DNA of 64,000 nucleotides from Taibaiella helva (GTDB lineage Bacteria; Bacteroidota; Bacteroidia; Chitinophagales; Chitinophagaceae). How positions within the stretch are numbered: position 1 is the first letter of the stretch; every line of letters starts with the position of its first letter. The notes beneath the pieces are model-generated. The model was not told the DNA's origin. It did not search any database and was given only the letters and a program-made list of their open reading frames with translations. This document shows, piece by piece, positions 1 through 7,353 of this stretch. Made by a program: the position numbers and the translations under genes. The stretch lies in assembly GCF_003545695.1 (NCBI RefSeq), contig NZ_QUZZ01000011.1, forward strand, positions 62,001-126,000, in the 5' to 3' direction.

Positions 1-1
1 A

Positions 2-475
2 AAGAAGAACAAAGTAGGCGACCTTATCCTGCCGATCGCGGCAATAAGGGGGGAAGGGACCAGCAACGACTATTTTCCTGCCGAAGTGCCCGCCCTGCCT
101 GCGTTTGCGCTACAGAAAGCGATCTCCACCACCATTCGGGACTATGCCCGCGATTACTGGACCGGGACCTGCTATACCACCAACAGAAGGGTATGGGAGC
201 ACGATGAAGAATTCAAGCTTTACCTGAAGCGGATACGCGCCATGGCTATCGATATGGAAACCGCAACGATCTTCATCACCGGCTTTGCCAATAAGATACC
301 GACCGGCGCCTTATTGCTAGTGTCGGATCAGCCGATGATCCCGGAAGGGGTGAAGACTTCTAAGGGAGACGCCAAAGTCACCAAGCTCTTTGCCGAGCTG
401 CACCTGAAGATCGGTATCGATTCGCTGAAGCAGCTCATCAACAATGGGCTCACGGTAAAGCACCTGCATTTTTAG
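2..475 (+). CDS. amn: AMP nucleosidase, C-terminal part (5' truncated)
   Basis: The frame is open from base 2, so the gene begins before the window; 157 C-terminal residues are visible. AMP nucleosidase hydrolyses AMP to adenine and ribose 5-phosphate in the cytosol. The visible part is the phosphorylase-like catalytic half: an early AAIRGEGTSNDYFP segment, then the AIDMETATIF segment (purine/ribose-site Met-Glu of the family) and the LLVSDQPMIPEGVKT stretch typical of bacterial Amn. It ends HLHF before TAG. The stop overlaps the stop of the convergent mqnD gene, so there is no spacer and no separate terminator. The identification is by motif recognition; the N-terminal regulatory domain cannot be judged. 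Confidence 0.85.
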   Translation, partial: KKNKVGDLILPIAAIRGEGTSNDYFPAEVPALPAFALQKAISTTIRDYARDYWTGTCYTTNRRVWEHDEEFKLYLKRIRAMAIDMETATIFITGFANKIPTGALLLVSDQPMIPEGVKTSKGDAKVTKLFAELHLKIGIDSLKQLINNGLTVKHLHF

Positions 476-1341
476 CCCAGGTACACACCAGGGCCCGAAG
501 CCTGTATCAGGCCGTTCTCACGGGCTTTGGCAAACAAGGTATCAACAGCCCGGCGCCCTTCAGCGCCAAGCGAATCGGAGTATTCGTTTACATAGAGGTT
601 GATATGCCTGCGCATCACCTCTTCCTCCATTTCCTGCGCATGGCGGGTCACAAAGTCCGAGAGCGCAGGATAGCTTTTCCAGCTGTATTGCAGGCTTTTC
701 CTGATCAGCTGTTCCACCTGCAGCGCCGTTTCCATAGGCACATCCCTGCGGATACAAATGCCGCCCAGCGGGATGGCCGATCCGCTGGTCTGCTCCCACC
801 AATCGCCCATATCGATCAGCTTTTCCAGGCCGCGCTGCTGGTAGGTAAAGCGGCTCTCATGGATCACCAGGCCGCAATCAAACTCACCCTTCAGCACCTT
901 GTCCTCGATCTCGCTGAACAAAACCTCCGTTTTATCTTTAGCGCCGGGAAAGGCCAGGGAAAACAGCAGGTTGGCAGTAGTATGCTTACCGGGAATAGCA
1001 ATACGGGCTGTGGAAAGGAATGCAGCCAGGTCTGTTACCGGCGCAGCGCCTGCCTTTCGGATCACGAGCGGGCCCACACCTCTTCCCAATGCGCTGCCGC
1101 TGTCGAGCAGGGCATAGCGGTCGCTTACCTGCAGCAAGGTGTTGTAGCTGAGCTTGGTGATCGCCAGCCAGCCTTCAAAGGCCCATTGGTTCAGCGTTTC
1201 CACATCTTCGAGCACATAGTCGAATTGCAGCGCGCCGGTATCCATTTTCCGGTTCACCATCGCATCGAAAATAAAAGTATCGTTGGGGCAGGGGCTGAAG
1301 CCTAGGCTCAGCGTTTGCAGCGTAGTCGGACTTGTTGTCAT
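472..1341 (-). CDS. mqnD: 1,4-dihydroxy-6-naphthoate synthase MqnD (futalosine menaquinone pathway)
   Basis: 289 residues. MqnD converts cyclic de-hypoxanthine futalosine to 1,4-dihydroxy-6-naphthoate in menaquinone synthesis, in a periplasmic-binding-protein-like fold. The hallmark SPCPNDTFIFDA motif lies at residues 16-27; GRGVGPLV follows near 87, KHTTANLL near 119 and IHESRFTY near 160, the last containing the likely catalytic His161. The start at 1341 (MTTSPTTL) is preferred to a longer frame because it puts the conserved motif at the usual distance and because a TACCTTTG box sits 18 nt upstream. It converges on amn with overlapping stop codons. No other mqn gene is in the window. Confidence 0.9.
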   Translation of the reverse strand: MTTSPTTLQTLSLGFSPCPNDTFIFDAMVNRKMDTGALQFDYVLEDVETLNQWAFEGWLAITKLSYNTLLQVSDRYALLDSGSALGRGVGPLVIRKAGAAPVTDLAAFLSTARIAIPGKHTTANLLFSLAFPGAKDKTEVLFSEIEDKVLKGEFDCGLVIHESRFTYQQRGLEKLIDMGDWWEQTSGSAIPLGGICIRRDVPMETALQVEQLIRKSLQYSWKSYPALSDFVTRHAQEMEEEVMRRHINLYVNEYSDSLGAEGRRAVDTLFAKARENGLIQASGPGVYLG

Positions 1342-1359
1342 AACCAGGAGAAAGAGCTG

Positions 1360-1367
1360 CAAAGGTA
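1360..1367 (-). promoter_or_regulatory. -7 box of mqnD
   Basis: TACCTTTG on the minus strand, 18 nt before the mqnD ATG. It matches the Bacteroidota housekeeping -7 consensus TAnnTTTG. It is divergent from the cmk promoter about 50 bp away. Confidence 0.6.
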
Positions 1368-1414
1368 GCAATTTCCAGGGCAGCGCAGGGCTTTAATATT
1401 CCGGTAATAAAGGT

Positions 1415-1422
1415 TACTTTTG
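1415..1422 (+). promoter_or_regulatory. -7 box of cmk
   Basis: TACTTTTG fits TAnnTTTG and gives cmk a leader of roughly 60 nt. Confidence 0.5.
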
Positions 1423-1487
1423 CAGAGGCAGAAGGATCAAGATCCCCTGACCGGCATAAGGTGCTGCCCCAAACAAACCGGAGAATT

Positions 1488-2180
1488 ATGAAGATCATTA
1501 TTGCGATAGACGGTTATTCTTCCTGTGGAAAAAGCACGCTGGCCAAAGAGCTGGCTGAGCAGATGCACTATGCCTACATCGATACCGGCGCCATGTACCG
1601 TGCCATTACCCTCTATTTCCTGCGCGAAAATGTTTCCCTGAAGCATAAGGAGGAGATCGAAGCAGCGCTGAAGAACATCAACCTGCATTTTGAGCTGAAT
1701 CCCGAAACCCGCGGTTCCGAAATGTACCTTAACGATGAGAATGTCGCCCGCAATATCCGGGATATGATCGTGGCCGATAAGGTAAGCGAAGTGGCTGCTA
1801 TCAAAGAAGTACGGCATTTTGCCGTAGAGCAGCAGCAAAAGATGGGCAAGCATAAAGGCCTGGTGATGGACGGCCGTGATATCGGCACCGTAGTGTTCCC
1901 CGATGCAGAGCTGAAAATATTCATGACCGCCGACCCGGAGATCCGCGTCAAACGCCGCTTTCAGGAATTGTATCCCACCAATCCCCTGATCACCCTCGAT
2001 GAAGTAAGGCACAACCTTGAAATGAGGGATTATATCGACAGCAACCGCGAAGAAAGCCCCCTGCGCCGCGCCGAAGATGCCCGCCTGCTCGACAACAGCG
2101 AGATGAGCCGTGAAGAGCAGCTGAAGCTGGCCCTGCAATGGGTGGCCGAAGCCAAAGAAATGAAGCAGAGCCTTGCCTGA
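1488..2180 (+). CDS. cmk: (d)CMP kinase
   Basis: 230 residues. It phosphorylates CMP and dCMP with ATP in pyrimidine salvage. The P-loop is GYSSCGKST (residues 8-16); DTGAMYRAIT near 33 binds the nucleotide monophosphate, and DGRDIGTVVFPDA near 128 is a Cmk signature. Length matches the family. The ATG at 1488 (MKIIIAIDG) is chosen because the P-loop strand starts directly there; the frame could extend nine codons upstream but with non-conserved residues. Single transcription unit with its own -7 box and a hairpin plus T-run after the stop. Confidence 0.95.
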   Translation: MKIIIAIDGYSSCGKSTLAKELAEQMHYAYIDTGAMYRAITLYFLRENVSLKHKEEIEAALKNINLHFELNPETRGSEMYLNDENVARNIRDMIVADKVSEVAAIKEVRHFAVEQQQKMGKHKGLVMDGRDIGTVVFPDAELKIFMTADPEIRVKRRFQELYPTNPLITLDEVRHNLEMRDYIDSNREESPLRRAEDARLLDNSEMSREEQLKLALQWVAEAKEMKQSLA

Positions 2181-2220
2181 AGGAAAGGAAGGAATAAAAA
2201 TACTTAGTATACCGGTGAAC

Positions 2221-2251
2221 GGAACGACCTGCAAAGGCCGTTCCTTTTTTT
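2221..2251 (+). terminator. Intrinsic terminator of cmk
   Basis: GGAACG pairs with CGTTCC across a 12-nt loop and is followed directly by seven T residues. Confidence 0.6.
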
Positions 2252-2257
2252 ATCGCG

Positions 2258-2290
2258 CCGGTCGGGACACGTAGCGGCCTGGACCGCCGG
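2258..2290. repeat. Intergenic repeat family A, core copy A1
   Basis: Contains CCGGTCGGGAC, then ACGTAGCGGCCTGG. The same core (GGTCGGGA, 6-8 nt, AGC, then CCTG) recurs in spacers at 3483, 23899, 24097 and 25559. This copy lies between the cmk terminator and a long bidirectional hairpin. Confidence 0.5.
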
Positions 2291-2297
2291 CAGCATC

Positions 2298-2340
2298 ATC
2301 AAAAAAGAGCGTAGCCTTGAAGGCTACGCTCTTTTTTGAT
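2298..2340. terminator. Bidirectional hairpin terminator
   Basis: A perfect inverted repeat with 21-bp arms and a single-base centre. The arms begin with an A-run and end with a T-run, so it can stop transcription from either side. It ends 11 bp from the stop of the convergent beta-propeller gene. Confidence 0.85.
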
Positions 2341-2351
2341 AAGCGATACGG

Positions 2352-3437
2352 TTAATCTACCCAATCGCATAGGAACAGGTTGGTATCGCGGGTGCCCCCG
2401 TTGTTGCGGTTAGAGCTGAAGATCATCTTTTTCCCATCGGGCGAGAACATGGGGAAGGCGTCGAAGCCGTTGTCCCTGGATATCTTTTCCAGGTGGTTGC
2501 CATCGATATCGATCACATAAATGTTGAAGGGGAAGCCCCGCTTGTACTCGTGGTTGGAGGAGAAGATAATATGCTTACCGTCGGGGGTAAAGTTGGGCGC
2601 CCAGTTGGCCTGTCCCAGGTGCGTGATCTGGCGGGCATCGCTGCCATCGGCATTGGCCACAAATACCTCCATATTCGTCGGCATTACCATGCCCTGCGAC
2701 AGCAGATCTTTGTATTCTTTTACCTCTTCTCCGGTTTTGGGGCGGGAAGCGCGCCATACGATCTTGCTACCGTCGGGGCTGAACCAGGCGCCGCCGTCGT
2801 AGCCCAGCTCATGGGTAAGCTGCTTTACATTGCTGCCGTCAAGGTCCATCACATAGAGGTCGAGGTCGCCGTTGCGCATTGAAGTAAAGATAATCTTATC
2901 GCCCTTGGGCGATACCACCGCTTCGCCGTCATAGCCGGGCTCTTTAGTCAGCTGCTTTATAATCTTACCGTTCAGGTCGGCAACAAAGATGTCATAGCTT
3001 TCGTAGATAGGCCAGATATATTTTTTAACTACGCTGCGGTCCGGTACCGGCGGGCAATCGGGGCTGCCCAGGTGTGTGGATGCATACAGCACCTCTTTGC
3101 CATTGGGCATTATGTACGCGCAGGTGGTACGACCTTTGCCTGTGCTCACCATTTTATAGCGGAAAGGTTCTTTGGCGTTCTTCGGTACTTTGGCATAGAA
3201 GATCTGGTCGCAGGTAATGCCGTCTTTGGGAGCAGTGCGCTGGAAGGAGATCGCTTTGCCGTCGAGGCTGAAATACGCCTCGGCATTATCGCCGCCGAAG
3301 GTCAGCTGACGGATGTTCCTGAAGTGCTTTTCCCCTTCAAAGACGAGGGAATCTTTAGTTGTGGTTTTGTCCTGCGCCTGCAGCAGCGTTGTGCTGCAGC
3401 AAGCCATGCACAGGAGTGCGGCCTTATTGAATCTCAT
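2352..3437 (-). CDS. Secreted TolB-like beta-propeller protein (PD40 repeats)
   Basis: 361 residues. The start at 3437 (MRFNKAAL) gives a typical signal peptide ending near LLQAQ; a longer open frame upstream lacks one. Six repeats of the PD40/WD40-like type (F/V-S-P-D/N-G-K-x-I-x-F-x-S) are readable, for example FSPDGSKIVW, FTPDGKHIIF and FSPDGKKMIF. Such repeats form a periplasmic or surface beta-propeller, as in the C-terminal half of TolB, but the TolB N-terminal domain and Pal partner are absent here. The protein also resembles peptidase-associated propellers without a peptidase domain. The ligand is unknown. A -7 box lies 15 nt upstream. Confidence 0.8.
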   Translation of the reverse strand: MRFNKAALLCMACCSTTLLQAQDKTTTKDSLVFEGEKHFRNIRQLTFGGDNAEAYFSLDGKAISFQRTAPKDGITCDQIFYAKVPKNAKEPFRYKMVSTGKGRTTCAYIMPNGKEVLYASTHLGSPDCPPVPDRSVVKKYIWPIYESYDIFVADLNGKIIKQLTKEPGYDGEAVVSPKGDKIIFTSMRNGDLDLYVMDLDGSNVKQLTHELGYDGGAWFSPDGSKIVWRASRPKTGEEVKEYKDLLSQGMVMPTNMEVFVANADGSDARQITHLGQANWAPNFTPDGKHIIFSSNHEYKRGFPFNIYVIDIDGNHLEKISRDNGFDAFPMFSPDGKKMIFSSNRNNGGTRDTNLFLCDWVD

Positions 3438-3452
3438 GCAAAAAAATTTTGG

Positions 3453-3460
3453 CAAAGGTA
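3453..3460 (-). promoter_or_regulatory. -7 box of the beta-propeller gene
   Basis: TACCTTTG on the minus strand, 15 nt before the ATG at 3437. Confidence 0.55.
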
Positions 3461-3482
3461 CGTTGCCCGCACGGTTTATCCC

Positions 3483-3517
3483 GCCCAGGCCGGTCGGGAC
3501 GTAGTAGCGGCCTGGGC
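3483..3517. repeat. Intergenic repeat family A, copy A2
   Basis: GCCCAGGCC and GGCCTGGGC form a perfect 9-bp inverted repeat around a 17-nt loop holding the family core GGTCGGGACG-TAGTAGC. The copy looks like a REP-type hairpin next to an L,D-transpeptidase terminator. Confidence 0.55.
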
Positions 3518-3524
3518 AGGGCAC

Positions 3525-3563
3525 AAAAAAAGAACGATACGCAAGGGAGTATCGCTCTTTTTG
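3525..3563 (-). terminator. Terminator of the L,D-transpeptidase gene
   Basis: An A-rich arm containing CGATAC pairs with GTATCG followed by a T-rich arm, with one mismatch in the extended stem. It lies about 20 bp after the stop of the minus-strand gene at 3585. Confidence 0.65.
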
Positions 3564-3584
3564 CACCGGGGTAAAGACCCCGCA

Positions 3585-4364
3585 TCAGAAAATGTATTTA
3601 CCCTCCTGGTTGTACATCACCGGGAGTATGGTATGGTGCTTCTCAAAATAATCATAGCCCGCTTTCAGGTTGATCCAGAAGCGTTGTCGCGTTGTATCAT
3701 CGGCATATTCCCGGCCGAGAAAATTCAGTCCCGTCTTATTGAAACGTACAGGGAATACATGCACAGGGATATTGGTCTCTCCATTGAACCTTGCTGCCAG
3801 GCAAAGTGTGTAAATCTCCTGTATGCCCTCGTCTTTCATGGGCATGCAGCCTACGGTGACACAACCGCCATGGATGTAGATATCGCCGCCGGGCGTAGCT
3901 TTATTGCCCAGGATAAGGTCTGAATAGTTAGGATAATTCAGCATCAGCGACAGGTAAAAATCGCTTTTGGGATTGAAGTCGGAAATGAAGTAGAAACCTT
4001 CGGGCACCTGGCGGTCGCCTTCCCAGCGCTTGGGACCCAGCGAGCCCGACAGCGCGCAGATCTTGTACTGCTTGAACAACGTAAACGTATCCGCATCGGG
4101 ATTGCGCACCCATACTTCCATTTCATTGTGCGCCTTAAAGGCCCTGATGTACATTTCCTTGGGAGGATATGCCAGGTTCTTTTGCTGGAAATCCCTGCGC
4201 AGCGACTCGTTATACTGCGCATAAGCTTTAGCCACGCGGGGTGAGCTCAGCTGGTAAGATTTGAAAGTATTGACATCGGTTTGCGCCCGGAGGCTGAAGG
4301 AAATACTGGCGGCAAAAAGAAAGACAACAGCACAATATCCTGCTCTTTTAATGGAGAAACGCAT
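3585..4364 (-). CDS. L,D-transpeptidase (YkuD domain), exported
   Basis: 259 residues with a signal peptide at 1-27 (hydrophobic CAVVFLFAASISFSL, then RAQ). The catalytic signature is IHGGCVTVGCMPM, with His165 and the nucleophile Cys173, and an upstream PEGFYFISDFNP segment typical of YafK-like YkuD proteins. The family forms L,D-crosslinks in peptidoglycan or attaches proteins to it, in the periplasm. The domain fills the middle of the protein (about 75-205); the remaining C-terminal 50 residues are not recognised. Substrate (crosslinking or a YafK-like role) cannot be told from sequence. Confidence 0.85.
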   Translation of the reverse strand: MRFSIKRAGYCAVVFLFAASISFSLRAQTDVNTFKSYQLSSPRVAKAYAQYNESLRRDFQQKNLAYPPKEMYIRAFKAHNEMEVWVRNPDADTFTLFKQYKICALSGSLGPKRWEGDRQVPEGFYFISDFNPKSDFYLSLMLNYPNYSDLILGNKATPGGDIYIHGGCVTVGCMPMKDEGIQEIYTLCLAARFNGETNIPVHVFPVRFNKTGLNFLGREYADDTTRQRFWINLKAGYDYFEKHHTILPVMYNQEGKYIF

Positions 4365-4513
4365 TATGGGAAAAAAACAGTTTTTGGTTCTTGATGAAAA
4401 GTAAAGATAAGATTAAATGAAAATGAATGTGATGATGGGTTTCCTTTTAACAGCCGTTTTAAAATTTTATTGTGTTCTGTGGCAAAAACTGTTAAGAAAA
4501 GCAATTGTTTACG

Positions 4514-5743
4514 TTAATAAAGCAGGCGTAATTTTATCGTCTCCTTTACCCCGCGTAACAGCGCGATGGCCTGCTGCGACAGCTGCTTGTTCACATCCAG
4601 CACTACATAGCCGATACGATCGTTGGTTTTCAGGTACTGGCCTTCGATATTCACCCCGTTAGCGGCCAGCAGCGTATTGATCTCGCTCAGCACGCCGGGG
4701 ACATTGTTGTGGATATGAAGGATACGGTGTGCGCCGTCGATAGGCGGCAGGCTGATGGGCGGCACGGTATGCGAACCGTAGGACACGCCTTTTTCCAGGT
4801 ACTGGAAAAGCTTATGGCCCACATCTTCGCCGATATTGACCTGGGCCTCTTCTGTAGAGCCGCCGATATGCGGGGTAAGGATCACATTGGGCAGGCCCTG
4901 CAAAGGTGTCTCGAAAGTATCGCCGTTCTTTTCAGGCTCCAGGGGAAACACGTCTGCTGCTGCGCCGCCCAATGCTCCTGTCCTGAGCGCACCGGCGAGC
5001 GCTTCAAGGTCTACCACCTCACCGCGGGAACAGTTGATCAGCATCGCCCCTTTTTTGAACAATGGCAGGTTACCCGCATGGATCAGGTTGCAGGTGTGGA
5101 CCGTTCCGGGTACATGCAGGCTTACAATGTCGCTGTCCTGCAGCAGCGCTTCCATGGTAGCGCAGGCTTTGGCATTGCCCAGCGGGAGCTTGGTTTCCTG
5201 GTCGTAATATAGCACCTTCATGCCCAGCGCTTCAGCAATCACGCTTACCTGCGAGCCGATATTGCCATAGCCGATAATGCCCATGGTTTTGCCCCGCAGC
5301 TCATGGCTGCCCCTGGCATCCTTAAGCCATATGCCCTGGTGGGCCGCAGTATGCTTGTCGATCACGCGGCGCATCAGCATTACCGACAACCCGGCCACCA
5401 GCTCGGCCACGCTGCGGGTATTGCTGTAGGGGGCATTGAACACCGACACACCGTATCGCGTAGCCGCATCAAGGTCTACCTGGTTGACACCGATACAGAA
5501 GCATCCGATGGCCTGCAGCTTTGGCGCCGCCTGCAGCACCCGCTCCGAAATATGAGTTTTGGAGCGTATGCCCAGCAGGTGCACATGACCGATCGCCCGG
5601 ATCAGCTCGTCCTCGCTCAAGGCGCCGGACACCTGCTCTACCTGGGTGTAGCCATTGTCGGAGAACAGCTGTACCGCCTTAGGGCTGATGTTTTCCAGGA
5701 AAAGTATCCGGATTTTATCCTTGGGATAGCTGGTTGTGTTCAT
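4514..5743 (-). CDS. serA: D-3-phosphoglycerate dehydrogenase
   Basis: 409 residues, the length of the E. coli-type enzyme. It oxidises 3-phosphoglycerate to 3-phosphohydroxypyruvate, the first step of serine synthesis. An N-terminal substrate domain is followed by the NAD-binding motif GIIGYGNIGSQV (about residue 155), the NCSRGEVVD segment with the catalytic Arg, LTPHIGGSTEEAQ with the catalytic His, and a C-terminal ACT domain (from about 335, HIHNNVPGVLSEIN) that in relatives binds serine for feedback inhibition. No serB or serC nearby. Divergent from dapF. Confidence 0.93.
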   Translation of the reverse strand: MNTTSYPKDKIRILFLENISPKAVQLFSDNGYTQVEQVSGALSEDELIRAIGHVHLLGIRSKTHISERVLQAAPKLQAIGCFCIGVNQVDLDAATRYGVSVFNAPYSNTRSVAELVAGLSVMLMRRVIDKHTAAHQGIWLKDARGSHELRGKTMGIIGYGNIGSQVSVIAEALGMKVLYYDQETKLPLGNAKACATMEALLQDSDIVSLHVPGTVHTCNLIHAGNLPLFKKGAMLINCSRGEVVDLEALAGALRTGALGGAAADVFPLEPEKNGDTFETPLQGLPNVILTPHIGGSTEEAQVNIGEDVGHKLFQYLEKGVSYGSHTVPPISLPPIDGAHRILHIHNNVPGVLSEINTLLAANGVNIEGQYLKTNDRIGYVVLDVNKQLSQQAIALLRGVKETIKLRLLY

Positions 5744-5760
5744 GCTGTAAAGATGTGCCG

Positions 5761-5768
5761 CGAAATTA
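5761..5768 (-). promoter_or_regulatory. Variant -7 box of serA
   Basis: TAATTTCG on the minus strand, 17 nt before the serA ATG; one base away from TAnnTTTG. The same TTCG variant precedes lepA at the same 17-nt distance, and paaY at 4 nt. Confidence 0.35.
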
Positions 5769-5860
5769 AAGTATACCTGATGGAATGCAAAATGGTTATG
5801 CCGGTATACAGGCTGCTTATGCCTATACGGAACAACAGGTGGCTTTTACCTTAAAGCCTT

Positions 5861-5868
5861 TATTTTTG
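5861..5868 (+). promoter_or_regulatory. -7 box of dapF, 4 nt from the ATG
   Basis: TATTTTTG ends 4 nt before the ATG at 5873. Because Bacteroidota transcription starts about 5 nt after this box, the mRNA is probably leaderless. Confidence 0.6.
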
Positions 5869-5872
5869 TATC

Positions 5873-6661
5873 ATGGAGCTTTCTTTTTATAAATACCACG
5901 GCGCCGGCAACGATTTTATACTGGCCGATAACCGCGAAGGGCATATACAGCTCAATACAAAGCAGATCGCCTGGCTGTGTCACCGCCATTTCGGTATCGG
6001 CGCCGATGGCCTGATGCTGCTGCAGACTGCGCCGGCTGCAGATTTTGAAATGGTCTATTTTAATGCCGATGGCAACGAAAGCACCATGTGCGGCAATGGC
6101 GGCCGCTGTATTGCTGCCTTTGCGCACCAGCTGGGTATCGCCGGAAAGACCATGCGTTTTAAAGCGATAGACGGCCTGCACGAAGCCACAATACACCCGG
6201 ATGGAACCGTAGCGCTGCATATGCAGGATGTGCAGCAGATCGAATGTCATGAAGACTATGCGATCCTCGATACCGGTTCGCCACATTATATTCAATGGGT
6301 GAACGACGTCGATGCGGTAGCTGTTTTTGACGAAGGCCGTGCGATCCGCAACAGGGAAGCCTTTCAGCCAAAAGGGATCAATGTCAACTTTGTGCAGCGA
6401 TCGGGGAAAGACCTGCTGATCCGCACTTATGAGCGGGGCGTAGAGGACGAGACCCTGGCTTGTGGCACCGGTGTGACGGCCGCCGCTATAGCCGCCGTGG
6501 GCACGGAGACCGGGCATTTCCAGATACCGGTGCGCGCAATAGGCGGCTCTTTATCCGTATCTTTTGAAAAAAAGGATGCCGGCTCGGCAACGGATATCGT
6601 ATTGACCGGCGGCGCCGTATTTGTTTTCAAAGGAAGCATTGACGTGCCGTTGTATGAATAA
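5873..6661 (+). CDS. dapF: Diaminopimelate epimerase
   Basis: 262 residues. It interconverts LL- and meso-diaminopimelate for lysine and peptidoglycan synthesis. The two catalytic cysteines are visible: Cys73 in MCGNGGRC and Cys197 in LACGTGVTAAA. The N-terminal KYHGAGNDF motif (8-15) is also diagnostic. Length is near the family's lower range but complete. The start is fixed by the motif 7 residues downstream and by the promoter immediately before it. It is followed by a low-complexity intergenic repeat rather than an obvious terminator. Confidence 0.95.
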   Translation: MELSFYKYHGAGNDFILADNREGHIQLNTKQIAWLCHRHFGIGADGLMLLQTAPAADFEMVYFNADGNESTMCGNGGRCIAAFAHQLGIAGKTMRFKAIDGLHEATIHPDGTVALHMQDVQQIECHEDYAILDTGSPHYIQWVNDVDAVAVFDEGRAIRNREAFQPKGINVNFVQRSGKDLLIRTYERGVEDETLACGTGVTAAAIAAVGTETGHFQIPVRAIGGSLSVSFEKKDAGSATDIVLTGGAVFVFKGSIDVPLYE

Positions 6662-6663
6662 TA

Positions 6664-6780
6664 TCAGGTACTAAGTACCAAATTCCAAATTCCAATTTCC
6701 AAACTGCCAACTGCGTATACCCAATACTTACAATCGCTTACGTCTAATATCTCACATCTAATATCTCACATCTAATATCT
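6664..6780 (+). repeat. Low-complexity intergenic repeat family B, copy B1
   Basis: Ordered words: GGTACTAAGTACC, then tandem AATTCCAA / AATTTCCAAACTGCCAA, then CTTACAATCGCTTAC, then three copies of a 14-nt unit containing TCTAATATCT. The same words in the same order occur inverted at 40503-40602. It fills the whole dapF to EVE spacer. Confidence 0.65.
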
Positions 6781-6783
6781 AAA

Positions 6784-7197
6784 ATGAACTACTGGCTGAT
6801 CAAATCGGAACCCTTTAAATATAGCTGGGACCAATTCGTAAAAGATGGCAAAACCTTCTGGGACGGGGTGCGCAACTATGCCGCGCGCAACAACCTGAGG
6901 GAAATGAAAAAGGGAGAGAAGGTGCTCTTCTATCACAGTAACGAAGGCCTCTGTGTAGTAGGTATTGCCGAAGTGGCGAAGGAGTCTTACCCCGATCCGA
7001 CCATCAACGACGATACCTGGGTGGCGGTAGATTTCAAGCCGGTCAAACCCTTGAAAACGCCGGTGACATTGGCCGAGATCAAGCAGACGCCGGGCCTGGA
7101 GCAAATGGAGCTCATCCGGTTGGGCCGCCTGTCGGTATCCCGTGTGTCGGAAGCAGAATATAAGCTGATCCTGAAAATGGGCGGCCTGAAAGCCTGA
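6784..7197 (+). CDS. EVE domain-containing protein
   Basis: 137 residues, a single EVE domain of the PUA/YTH-like fold. The opening NYWLIKSEP, the WDGVRNYAARNNLREM segment and the VLFYHSNEG segment match the family closely, and the length is that of stand-alone EVE proteins. EVE domains are known or proposed to read modified bases in nucleic acids, and some occur in restriction systems; this one stands alone between dapF and a surface protein, so no defence role is indicated. Cytosolic. A strong hairpin follows the stop. Confidence 0.85.
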   Translation: MNYWLIKSEPFKYSWDQFVKDGKTFWDGVRNYAARNNLREMKKGEKVLFYHSNEGLCVVGIAEVAKESYPDPTINDDTWVAVDFKPVKPLKTPVTLAEIKQTPGLEQMELIRLGRLSVSRVSEAEYKLILKMGGLKA

Positions 7198-7243
7198 GTC
7201 CATAGAAGAAGTCAAGTTTTGAAACTTGACTTCTTCTATGGAC
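7198..7243. terminator. Very long hairpin after the EVE gene
   Basis: Perfect 22-bp arms with a 2-nt centre, starting in the base after the stop codon. No T-run follows, so it may protect the 3' end or stop transcription by an atypical route. Confidence 0.6.
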
Positions 7244-7288
7244 TGATATAGGTAAAGGAAACTTAATGAGCTGTTCATATTCAGGTCA

Positions 7289-7296
7289 TACCTTTG
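7289..7296 (+). promoter_or_regulatory. -7 box of the choice-of-anchor-L gene
   Basis: TACCTTTG, giving a leader of about 55 nt. Its position inside the longest open frame argues for the internal ATG at 7354 as start. Confidence 0.55.
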
Positions 7297-7353
7297 CGGC
7301 GAAAAGCAGCCTTTCTTACCGGATTAGGGGATAAGGCTGCTTTCATTTGCTGT

